Below are positions 6,669-13,198 of a DNA stretch of 14,134 bases, one piece after another. The first letter of the stretch is position 1, and each line of letters opens with the position of its first letter. The notes under the pieces are model-generated. The model did not search any database, had not been told where the DNA came from, and saw only the letters and a program-made list of their open reading frames with translations. The position numbers were made by a program, and so were the translations under genes. The DNA comes from JAENVU01 sp964544295 (GTDB taxonomy: Bacteria; Actinomycetota; Acidimicrobiia; IMCC26256; JAENVU01). The stretch is from NCBI GenBank assembly GCA_964544295.1, contig CAZJBJ010000107.1:1-14134 (forward strand). The letters are read 5' to 3'.

Positions 6669-8002
6669 CCGGACCGGTCACCGTCGGGATCGACATCGGC
6701 ACGTCGTCGGTCAAGGCGTTGGCCGCCGACGAGGACGGCACGGTCGTCGCCCAGTCCCGCATCCCGCACGCGATCCAGATTCCGGCGCCCGATCAGTTCC
6801 AGCACGATCCGCAGGCCGCGTGGCGCGACGGGCCGCGCGCCGCGCTCGACGCACTGGGTCTCGACGCGTCACCCGCGGGGGTCAGCGTCAGCGCGATGGT
6901 GCCGTCCATGGCCGCGGTCACCGCCGACGGTCGGGCCTTGACGCCGGGCCTGCTCTACGGCGACGCCCGCGGGCAGGGGGAACCGTCGAGTGGCAACCCG
7001 GCCGAGACCGGCGAACTGGTGAACTTCCTCCGCTGGGCCCGGTCGGCCGCACCCGAGGCCGCCGCGTTCTGGCCGGCGACCACGATGGCGAACCACGCCC
7101 TGGCAGGAGAGGCGGTCATCGACACGACCACCGCGAGCGTCGCCTTTCCATTGTTCGACTGGACGACGTGGGACCCGGCCATCGCCGAAGATCTCGGCAT
7201 CGGCGTGGAGCAACTTCCGCGTCTGGTCCCGACCGGGTGGGCGTGTGGTCGGGTCGACGGTCCCGACGGTCCGGTCCTCGCTTCCGGCTGCATCGACGTC
7301 CTGACCGATCAGATCGTGGCCGGCGCGCGCGATGTGGGCGACGTGCTGATCCTGATGGGCACGACGCTCATCGTGAACCTGGTGACCGAGCGCCACGATC
7401 CGGTGCCCGACCATTGGGTGATGCCGTTCACCGAACCGGGTCGTTTCCTCGCCGGTGGTCCGAGCAACGCCGGCGGCCTGTTCGTGAACTGGGCCACCGC
7501 GACGTTCGGCGCGACCGAGGCGGGCGACGTCGCGCCCGGATCGGTGCCGGTGTGGGCGCCGTACCCGCGGGGCGAACGGGTGCCGCTGCACGACCCGACC
7601 CGCCGGGCGACGCTCGCCGATCTCGACCTCACCCACGGACCCGCGGCGATCCGCCGGGCGGCGTTCGAGGCGTCCGGGTTCGTCGCCCGTCGAATGATCG
7701 ACGCCGCGGCCGAGGCGCACGGCGTGACCCCGCGCCGCATCGTCGCGACGGGCGGCGGGACGCGCGTGCAGGAGTGGGTGCAGGCGTTGGCCGACTGCTC
7801 CGGGTTGCCCGTGCAGTGCACCGCGGTACCCGAGGGCGCGGCGCTCGGCTCGGCGTTCCTCGCCCGACTCGCGGCCGGCCTCGAGGAAGGCGTGATGACC
7901 GACGCGCGGCGGTGGGCGAAGCCGGGCCGCACCGTCGATCCCGACCCGGTCTGGGTCGACGCGGTCGCGCCGCGCTATCAGCGGTTCCTCGAACTCTCGT
8001 GA
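6665..8002 (+). CDS. FGGY-family carbohydrate kinase (xylulokinase-like)
   Basis: A 445-residue sugar kinase of the actin-like ATPase fold. The N-terminal phosphate-binding motif GIDIGTSSVKALAAD spans 8-22. The YGDARG segment (98-103) corresponds to the substrate-side Asp-Arg region. GCIDVLTDQIVAG (208-220) holds the probable catalytic base Asp215. GGGTRVQEWVQALAD (363-377) and GAALGSAFLA (391-400) are the C-terminal nucleotide-binding segments. It is somewhat shorter than typical xylulokinases and glycerol kinases (about 480-500), and the usual SGQMHG motif is replaced by SVSAMVPS (74-81), so the substrate may be atypical. The ATG overlaps the TGA of the upstream phosphatase (ATGA at 6665-6668), indicating translational coupling. 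No sugar transporter or isomerase accompanies it. Confidence 0.88.
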   Translation: MTGPVTVGIDIGTSSVKALAADEDGTVVAQSRIPHAIQIPAPDQFQHDPQAAWRDGPRAALDALGLDASPAGVSVSAMVPSMAAVTADGRALTPGLLYGDARGQGEPSSGNPAETGELVNFLRWARSAAPEAAAFWPATTMANHALAGEAVIDTTTASVAFPLFDWTTWDPAIAEDLGIGVEQLPRLVPTGWACGRVDGPDGPVLASGCIDVLTDQIVAGARDVGDVLILMGTTLIVNLVTERHDPVPDHWVMPFTEPGRFLAGGPSNAGGLFVNWATATFGATEAGDVAPGSVPVWAPYPRGERVPLHDPTRRATLADLDLTHGPAAIRRAAFEASGFVARRMIDAAAEAHGVTPRRIVATGGGTRVQEWVQALADCSGLPVQCTAVPEGAALGSAFLARLAAGLEEGVMTDARRWAKPGRTVDPDPVWVDAVAPRYQRFLELS

Positions 8003-8028
8003 TCGCCCGGCCTGAACGGGATCGGGCG

Positions 8029-8034
8029 TAGGCT
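8029..8034 (+). promoter_or_regulatory. Candidate -10 box (TAGGCT), leaderless-style, for the P450
   Basis: TAGGCT is followed by six bases (GGTCGC) and the ATG at 8041. No Shine-Dalgarno is present. Transcription starting at the A of the ATG would give a leaderless message. It lies in the 38-bp gap after the kinase and suggests the P450 and DoxX genes form their own unit. Confidence 0.55.
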
Positions 8035-8040
8035 GGTCGC

Positions 8041-9237
8041 ATGTCAGTTGCGACGGACGCGCCGTTCGATCCGATGGCCCAGTTCACCGGCGTCGCCGGA
8101 GACGTGCGGGATCCGTATCCGGAGTTCTGGACCCGCCGCGCGTCCGAGCCGGTCGCGCTGATGGAGGACGGCGGTTACGAGGTCTTCAGCTACGACCTGG
8201 TGTCCCAGGTGATGCGGGACAACGTCAGCTTCCCGTCGGGGTCGATCCGCGAGTTCATGAGCGTGGTGATGGGCCCGTACCCGCTCGTCGGGATGGACGA
8301 GCCGGAGCATCGCCGGCTGCGCGCCCTGGTCGCGCAGGCGTTCCGCGCCCGCACCCTCGCGCACTGGGACCAGGACCTCGTGGTGCCGGTGGTCGACGAG
8401 ATGATCGACGGGTTCGTCGCCCGGGGCTCGGCCGACCTCGTGAGCGAGTTCACCTACCACTATCCGGCGCAGGTCATCGCCGCGATCCTCGGCTTGCCGC
8501 GGGAGGATCACGCGTTCTTCCATCCGCGGGCCCTGGCGTTGATCAACGTCTCGGTCCGCCCGGAGGAGGGCATCGTCGCGAGCGAGGAGCTGCGCGACTA
8601 CTTCGCCGGGATCATCGAAGACCGCCGGTCACAGCCGGGCACCGACATCATCAGCGAGCTGGTCGTCGCCGAGCTCGACGGCGAACGACTCGGCGACGAG
8701 GAGATCTTCTCGTTCCTGCGACTCCTCCTGCCGGCCGGGGCCGAGACGACCTACCGGGCGACGGGCAGCTTCCTGTACGGACTCCTCACGAACCCCGACC
8801 AACTCGGTGCGTTGCGGGCCGACCCGGAGCTGATGGCGCCGGCGATCGAGGAGTCGATCCGCTGGGAAGGACCGTTGCTCATCACGTCCCGTGAGTGCGC
8901 CCGCGACACCGCCGTCGGTGATGTGACCATTCCGAAGGGCGGCTTCGTGACCGTCAACATCGGTTCGGCGAACCACGACGAGACCCGCTGGGACCGGCCC
9001 GACGAGTTCGACATCTTCCGCGAACCCCAGCCGCACATCGCCTTCGGCCACGGCGTGCACATGTGCCTCGGGATGCACCTGGCGCGGATGGAGATGGCCA
9101 CCGCGGTGTCCCGGTTGTTCGAGCGGTGCCCCGGGTTGCGGCCGGATCCGGATCGCTGGGATGCCGAGGACGTGCACATCCACGGTGAACGGTTCCGCTC
9201 GCCCACCACGTTGCCCGTGGTCTTCGATCCGGCATGA
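8041..9237 (+). CDS. Cytochrome P450 monooxygenase
   Basis: A 398-residue soluble bacterial class I type P450 that would hydroxylate a hydrophobic substrate with O2 and electrons from a ferredoxin. The hallmarks are all visible: the C-helix MDEPEHRRLR at 85-94, the I-helix oxygen-activation motif AGAETT at 232-237, the K-helix ExxR as ESIR at 271-274, and the heme-binding loop FGHGVHMCLG at 335-344 with the axial thiolate Cys342. There is no membrane anchor. Length is standard for soluble bacterial CYPs. The start follows a TAGGCT-N6 leaderless-style promoter. The stop codon overlaps the DoxX gene start (ATGA, 9234-9237). A likely redox partner, a [3Fe-4S]-type ferredoxin, is encoded at 11648. 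The substrate cannot be deduced; terpenes, steroids or fatty acids are all possible. Confidence 0.96.
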   Translation: MSVATDAPFDPMAQFTGVAGDVRDPYPEFWTRRASEPVALMEDGGYEVFSYDLVSQVMRDNVSFPSGSIREFMSVVMGPYPLVGMDEPEHRRLRALVAQAFRARTLAHWDQDLVVPVVDEMIDGFVARGSADLVSEFTYHYPAQVIAAILGLPREDHAFFHPRALALINVSVRPEEGIVASEELRDYFAGIIEDRRSQPGTDIISELVVAELDGERLGDEEIFSFLRLLLPAGAETTYRATGSFLYGLLTNPDQLGALRADPELMAPAIEESIRWEGPLLITSRECARDTAVGDVTIPKGGFVTVNIGSANHDETRWDRPDEFDIFREPQPHIAFGHGVHMCLGMHLARMEMATAVSRLFERCPGLRPDPDRWDAEDVHIHGERFRSPTTLPVVFDPA

Positions 9238-9683
9238 GACGGCGCACGCAACCCCCGATCGAGGACGTCGTGGTCGCCGGCGACGGCGTCGAGGTGGTCG
9301 AGTTCGTCGCAGCGACACCGGCGATGCCGTGGCGACTGGTGGCCCTGATGGGCGGGGCCGGGACGACACACTTCACCAACCCCGGCTTCTACGACGCGAT
9401 CGTGCCGAAGTGGTTGCCCGGTAAGCCGCGCACCTGGACCTACGTGAGTGGCGTGGCGGAACTCGCGTGTGCGGGCCTGATGCTGATCCCGCGCACCCGT
9501 CGTCTGGGCGGCGCGGCGACCTTCCTCACGATCCTCGCGGTGTGGCCCGCCAACTGGCAGGTCGCGGTCGATGGGGGGATGCCCGAGGGCGACGGCCCCC
9601 TGAACACTCCCGCCGCGGCGTGGGCCCGCGTGCCGATGCAGCTCCCGATGCTCCTCGGTGCGTGGCGGTTGGCGCGCGGCTGA
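9234..9683 (+). CDS. DoxX-like integral membrane protein
   Basis: A 149-residue protein of DoxX-like appearance. The first 30 residues are polar. The segment around 32-62 carries the family-like pattern HF..PGFYDAIVPKWLPG, followed by likely membrane helices at about 69-86, 91-108 and 132-147, with WPANWQVA at the end of the third helix. Members of this family are small inner-membrane proteins, some linked to redox or oxidative-stress functions, but most are uncharacterised. The ATG at 9234 overlaps the P450 stop (ATGA), so translation is probably coupled. An internal start at Met31 (9324) would remove the non-membrane N-terminal tail and cannot be excluded. Its stop codon is directly abutted by the stop of the opposite-strand amidohydrolase. 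The family call is moderate because the first helix is weak. Confidence 0.78.
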   Translation: MRRRTQPPIEDVVVAGDGVEVVEFVAATPAMPWRLVALMGGAGTTHFTNPGFYDAIVPKWLPGKPRTWTYVSGVAELACAGLMLIPRTRRLGGAATFLTILAVWPANWQVAVDGGMPEGDGPLNTPAAAWARVPMQLPMLLGAWRLARG

Positions 9684-10922
9684 TCAGCGACGGAGTCCGA
9701 CCGCGTGGGGTGAATCGGGCGGCGGAAGCGGGTGCCGGAAGAGGAGCGCCGCGTTCTCGTGGCTGATCATGGCGAGTTCGTCGGCGGGCAGATCGCCGAA
9801 GACGTCCGCGAAGACGGCCTGGGAGTCGGGCCAGGTGCCGTCACCGTGGGGGTAGTCGGTCTCGAACATGATGTGGTCGACGCCGACGGTCTCGCGGGTC
9901 ACGAGGGTCGACGGGTCGTCGATGGTGCAGAACCAGAAGTTCCGGCGCAGGACATCGGCGGGCCGGAGGTCACCGGCGAAGTAGTGGCCGTATCCGGAAC
10001 GGTCGACGAGGTTCTCGAGCCGGTCGTGCAGCATCGCGACCCAACCGATCCCGCCCTCGCTCATGGCGATCCGCAGATCGGGGAATCGGCCGGGGTATCC
10101 GGACCAGAGCCATTCCGTGCAGGCCGAGAGTGAGAGCTGGCCGAACAGGGTCGCGGCCAACGGCACCAACGGCGCGTCCGCAGGCATGTCGGCCACGCCG
10201 GTCGAACCGACGTGCAGGCAGATCACGGTGTCGGTGTCGACGCACGCCTCGATGATCGGGTCCCACCAGCCCGAGAAGATCGACGGCAGGTCGATCCGGT
10301 GCGGTTGCTCGGGCAGGGTGACGGCGCGGAACCCGCGGGAAGCGTTGCGGCGGATCTCGGCCGCGGCGGCGTCGGGGTCGCCCAGGTAGGTGATGCCCAT
10401 CGGCACGATCCGGTCCGGGTAGGGGGAGTACCACTCGTCGAAGAACCAGTCGTTCCACGCGCGTGTCACCGCGAGTCCGAGTTCGGGATCGGAACACTGC
10501 GCGAAGACGGAACCGCAGAACCCGGTCACCTGGCTCGGGAAGTTCACCGAGGCCCACACCCCGTTGATGTCCATGTCCCGGATGCGGGCGTCGATGTCGT
10601 AGCAGCCGGGGCGCATGTCCTCGAACCGGGTCGGTTCGACGAGCCAGTCGCGTCGATCGCGCCCGACGACGGCGTTGAGCCCGACCTGGAAGAAGATCTT
10701 CCCGTCGAACTCCCAGACCTCGTGGCCTTCCTCGGTCTCGACCACGCGCGGCGCGGCGTCGGCCAGCGCCGCCGGCATCCGGCCGTCGAACATGGTCGGC
10801 GGTTCGACGAGGTGGTCGTCGACCGAGATGAGCGTGTGTCGGATCGGGCGTGGTTCGGGGTCGGCCAACAAGGGGTGCGGCTCGGACCGCCGCCAGTGCA
10901 ACCGCCAGGTCTGCTCGCTCAT
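9684..10922 (-). CDS. Amidohydrolase family 2 (TIM-barrel metal-dependent hydrolase)
   Basis: A 412-residue protein of the ACMSD-related amidohydrolase-2 family, which contains decarboxylases and C-C or C-N bond hydrolases. Visible metal-site elements are VDDHLVEP at 34-41 (Asp35 and His37, a D-x-H in place of the usual H-x-H), LHVGS at 236-240 (His237), and ETDYPHG at 354-360 (Asp356), followed by the C-terminal ISHENAALLF helix typical of the family. This version with VDDH is common in actinobacterial paralogues as far as I recall. The start is supported by GGGAGGT six bases upstream (10929-10935). The gene is monocistronic here and converges on the DoxX gene without any spacer. Possible roles include decarboxylation of, or hydrolysis on, an aromatic or acyl catabolic intermediate; none is proven. 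Confidence 0.88.
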   Translation of the reverse strand: MSEQTWRLHWRRSEPHPLLADPEPRPIRHTLISVDDHLVEPPTMFDGRMPAALADAAPRVVETEEGHEVWEFDGKIFFQVGLNAVVGRDRRDWLVEPTRFEDMRPGCYDIDARIRDMDINGVWASVNFPSQVTGFCGSVFAQCSDPELGLAVTRAWNDWFFDEWYSPYPDRIVPMGITYLGDPDAAAAEIRRNASRGFRAVTLPEQPHRIDLPSIFSGWWDPIIEACVDTDTVICLHVGSTGVADMPADAPLVPLAATLFGQLSLSACTEWLWSGYPGRFPDLRIAMSEGGIGWVAMLHDRLENLVDRSGYGHYFAGDLRPADVLRRNFWFCTIDDPSTLVTRETVGVDHIMFETDYPHGDGTWPDSQAVFADVFGDLPADELAMISHENAALLFRHPLPPPDSPHAVGLRR

Positions 10923-10928
10923 CTGGTG

Positions 10929-10947
10929 ACCTCCCGGCGCCAGTCTG
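10929..10947 (-). promoter_or_regulatory. Ribosome binding site and weak -10 box for the amidohydrolase
   Basis: On the minus strand GGGAGGT (10935-10929) stands six bases before the ATG. CAGACT (10947-10942), seven bases further upstream, resembles the CAGGCT box of the MBL-Rieske gene and could be a -10 element. The RBS is convincing; the promoter is weak. Confidence 0.4.
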
Positions 10948-10980
10948 GCACCGGTCCCCGAACGGGAGGGTGGACGGATC

Positions 10981-10986
10981 TACCGT
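10981..10986 (+). promoter_or_regulatory. Candidate -10 box (TACCGT) for the second lipoprotein
   Basis: TACCGT fits TAnnnT and would start transcription near 10993. The leader would carry GGAGGT at 11011-11016, six bases before the ATG. The 100-bp gap is shared with the divergent amidohydrolase gene. Confidence 0.42.
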
Positions 10987-11022
10987 GACTCGTCGTCGAC
11001 CGCGGGTCGAGGAGGTCGGGAA

Positions 11023-11601
11023 ATGAAGTGGAGTGCTCGGAACGGTGGTCGCGGTCTCCGAACGTGGGGTGCGGCCGGGTTGCTCGTCGTGCTCGCCGCG
11101 TGTGGGAGCAGCGGCGGATCGTCGCCGAAGTCGGACGGTGCGACGGGGTCCTCGGGCGGGACGAAGGCGACGGCCGCCGACGCGGGGAAGGGCAAGGGCA
11201 AGGTCGACGTGTGTGCCGTGATCACGCCGGCCGACGCGGCCGCGCTCTTCGGTGAGAGCGCCGAAGCGCAGACGTCCCCGAGTCCGGAGCCGCTCGTGTC
11301 GGGCATCTGTCTCTACTCGCATCCCGGCGACCCGCTCGACGTCCGGAACCTGCTCCAGGTGCGGGTCTATCCCGGTGAGCAGTTCTACGGCGCGCAGCTC
11401 TTCCCGAACGCGACGGAGCTCACCGGGTTCGGCGACAAGGGATTCGTCGCAGTCAATGAGAAGACCCACAAGATCGACCTCCAGTTCGTGAAGGGCGGCC
11501 GGACCGGGGTCATCGCCTATACGACGGGCGGAGGCGTCGACATCGCCGCCCGGGAGGACGCGGTCCGGACGATCGGGAAGAAGCTCGCCGCCGCGATGTA
11601 G
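11023..11601 (+). CDS. Secreted lipoprotein, DUF3558-like in appearance
   Basis: A 192-residue lipoprotein. A basic N-terminus and hydrophobic segment lead to the lipobox LAAC with Cys27 as the lipidated residue. A Gly/Ser/Lys-rich linker (28-60) follows, ending in a KGKGK patch. The mature domain begins VDVCAVITPADAAALFG (61-77) and has a second Cys at 96 (SGICLYS), giving a likely disulfide with Cys64. This opening, a Cys then ITPADAAALFG, is reminiscent of the DUF3558-type lipoproteins of actinobacteria, but I cannot confirm the family. The start has GGAGGT six bases before it. It lies 46 bases upstream of the ferredoxin gene, which has its own promoter-like box. It probably acts at the cell surface, and its ligand is unknown. 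Confidence 0.83.
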   Translation: MKWSARNGGRGLRTWGAAGLLVVLAACGSSGGSSPKSDGATGSSGGTKATAADAGKGKGKVDVCAVITPADAAALFGESAEAQTSPSPEPLVSGICLYSHPGDPLDVRNLLQVRVYPGEQFYGAQLFPNATELTGFGDKGFVAVNEKTHKIDLQFVKGGRTGVIAYTTGGGVDIAAREDAVRTIGKKLAAAM

Positions 11602-11614
11602 ACACGTGAGCGGG

Positions 11615-11620
11615 TAGTTT
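11615..11620 (+). promoter_or_regulatory. Candidate -10 box (TAGTTT) for the ferredoxin-patatin pair
   Basis: TAGTTT lies in the 46-bp gap after the lipoprotein gene and fits TAnnnT. A start near 11627 would leave a short leader with a purine-rich GAGAGAGGGG ribosome binding site just before the GTG at 11648. Confidence 0.4.
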
Positions 11621-11647
11621 CGGAGGAAAGCCGAGAGAGGGGTCAAC

Positions 11648-11857
11648 GTGGCGTTGTCGATCGAGATCAACCGGGACGTGTGCATGGGGTCCGGGAACTG
11701 TTCGTTCTGGGCACCCGGAGTGTTCGACCTGGACGACGACGGCGTCGCGATCGTGACCGATCCGGAGGGTGAGCCCGAGGACAAGATCATCCTCGCCGCC
11801 CAGGGATGCCCGACCCAGGCCATCGCCGTGCTGCGCGATGGGGAGAAGATCGTCTGA
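11648..11857 (+). CDS. Ferredoxin, [3Fe-4S] P450-partner type
   Basis: A 69-residue electron carrier. Cluster ligands visible are Cys12 and Cys18 in CMGSGNC and Cys54 in CPTQAI. The position that holds a Cys in [4Fe-4S] ferredoxins is Ser15 here (C-x2-S-x2-C), which matches the [3Fe-4S] ferredoxins that donate electrons to actinobacterial P450s. The sequence around it (INRDVCMGSGNC, then FDLDDDGVA, then the acidic stretch) is characteristic of that group. The GTG start is preceded by a purine-rich RBS. The gene is followed after only 12 bases by the patatin gene, so the two are probably co-transcribed. The nearest P450 is at 8041, about 2.4 kb upstream in a different unit, and is the obvious candidate partner. 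No ferredoxin reductase is visible in the window. Confidence 0.92.
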   Translation: MALSIEINRDVCMGSGNCSFWAPGVFDLDDDGVAIVTDPEGEPEDKIILAAQGCPTQAIAVLRDGEKIV

Positions 11858-11869
11858 GTTCGCTCCGCC

Positions 11870-13198
11870 ATGGCTGAGCTCGATGTGGCGCGCCTGGTGC
11901 GCACCGCCCGCACCAACCTGCTGCGCCGCATGGCGCGCCGGCCGATCGCCTTCGTGCTGAGCGGGGGCGGTTCGCAGGGCAGCTTCGAGGTGGGCGTCCT
12001 GCGCTACCTGTACGGCGACCTCGGTCTGCAGCCGTCGATCCTGGTCGGGAGTTCGGTGGGGGCGATCATCGCCGCGAAGCTCGCCGAGGGCGACGACGAC
12101 GAGACCGGCCGGTGCGCCATGGACGAACTCGAGGCGATCTGGCGCGGGTTACGGTCGAACTCGGACATGTGGCTGACCGAGCCCTGGCTCGACAAGCTCC
12201 GGTCCCAGGCGGCCTGGGCGTCGGATCTGCGCGGTCGGGCGGGGGAGCACGGGGCCGCCGGGAGTCAGGCGCGCGTCGTGATGCGCATGCTCGGCGAGAT
12301 CGTCCGGAACCCGCCCGAGGCCGACGGCACCATCGACGCGTTGCGGGCGGCGATGCGGGCGAAGTCGTTGCTCAACATGGGGCCGGTCGAGCACATCGTC
12401 GAGACGCAGCTCTCACCGGAGCGCATGCAGCAGTCGGGCCTCACACTTCGGGTCGGTGCGGTCAGTCTGGAGAGCGGCGAGCTGCGCTACTTCGACCAGT
12501 TCGGGCGGTCCTACGCCCGTGGTGGTGAGCTGCTGGACGTCGAACCGGTCCCGCTCCGTGACGCGGTGATCGCGTCGGCGTCGATCCCGGTCGTGTTCCC
12601 GCCCAAGCCGATGGGCGGTGAGCACTACGTCGACGGTGGTGTGCGCGAGATCCTGCCCCTGGCGTTGGCGTTCAACGAACTCGGTGCCGGTCACATCTTC
12701 GCGGTCGTGGCGTCGGCGTCGGGGGTGAACCGGTGGGACGACGCCGGCGAGCGCGGACTGTTCGACATCGCTCGACGCGTGTCGGCCGACATCGCGCCCG
12801 ACGAGACGCTCCGCAAGGAGATCGCCCCGCCGCGCGGCTGGGGACGCCGGGTGACGGTGATCGAGCCCGAGGTCGACGTGCACGACGCGCTGACGATCGA
12901 TCCGGAACTCATCGCCGCCTCGATCGACTACGGGTACATGCGCGCGGCCGACGTGCTGCTCGACCTCGATCCCGAGCAGTGCGACCTGAGTGCCGAGATC
13001 GCCCGCACCCGGATGCGACTCCGGGCGGCCCGTGGTCCCGTGGCCGGCCTCCTCGAGGGGGCCGACGCGGCGACCGGTCCGGATACCGCCGCCGAGGCGC
13101 AGGAACTCGCCACGTTGGCCGGGCTGTTGGAAGCCCGATTGCGGTCCGGCGCGCCCCTCGCGCCGGGCGACTGCGGTCTCAGCGCGCCCCGCGGATGA
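11870..13198 (+). CDS. Patatin-like phospholipase
   Basis: A 442-residue patatin-family lipid acyl hydrolase with a Ser-Asp dyad. The oxyanion-hole motif GGGSQG is at 32-37, the nucleophile motif GSSVG at 60-64 (Ser62), and the Asp in DGG at 255-257 (Asp255). The spacing and order are intact, so an active esterase or phospholipase is expected. There is no signal peptide. The N-terminal helix before the domain (LVRTARTNLLRRMARR) is basic and could contact membranes. A tail after about residue 370 is Ala/Arg-rich and lacks catalytic motifs. The start ATG lies 12 bases after the ferredoxin stop and has no clear Shine-Dalgarno, consistent with translational coupling. The 3' end overlaps the opposite-strand deacylase gene by 20 bp. 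It may release fatty acids or modify membrane lipid; the substrate is unknown. Confidence 0.92.
   Translation: MAELDVARLVRTARTNLLRRMARRPIAFVLSGGGSQGSFEVGVLRYLYGDLGLQPSILVGSSVGAIIAAKLAEGDDDETGRCAMDELEAIWRGLRSNSDMWLTEPWLDKLRSQAAWASDLRGRAGEHGAAGSQARVVMRMLGEIVRNPPEADGTIDALRAAMRAKSLLNMGPVEHIVETQLSPERMQQSGLTLRVGAVSLESGELRYFDQFGRSYARGGELLDVEPVPLRDAVIASASIPVVFPPKPMGGEHYVDGGVREILPLALAFNELGAGHIFAVVASASGVNRWDDAGERGLFDIARRVSADIAPDETLRKEIAPPRGWGRRVTVIEPEVDVHDALTIDPELIAASIDYGYMRAADVLLDLDPEQCDLSAEIARTRMRLRAARGPVAGLLEGADAATGPDTAAEAQELATLAGLLEARLRSGAPLAPGDCGLSAPRG

Noticed and set aside
9970..11931. 653-codon minus-strand frame covering the amidohydrolase 5' half and the second lipoprotein
   Set aside because: It is out of frame with the amidohydrolase and antisense to the lipoprotein and ferredoxin genes, and has no start signal or domain.
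11023..13198. A phage-defence or toxin role for the patatin neighbourhood
   Set aside because: Patatins occur in some defence systems (for example CBASS), but no nucleotidyltransferase, sensor or mobile gene is present here; ferredoxin and lipid enzymes fit metabolism better.
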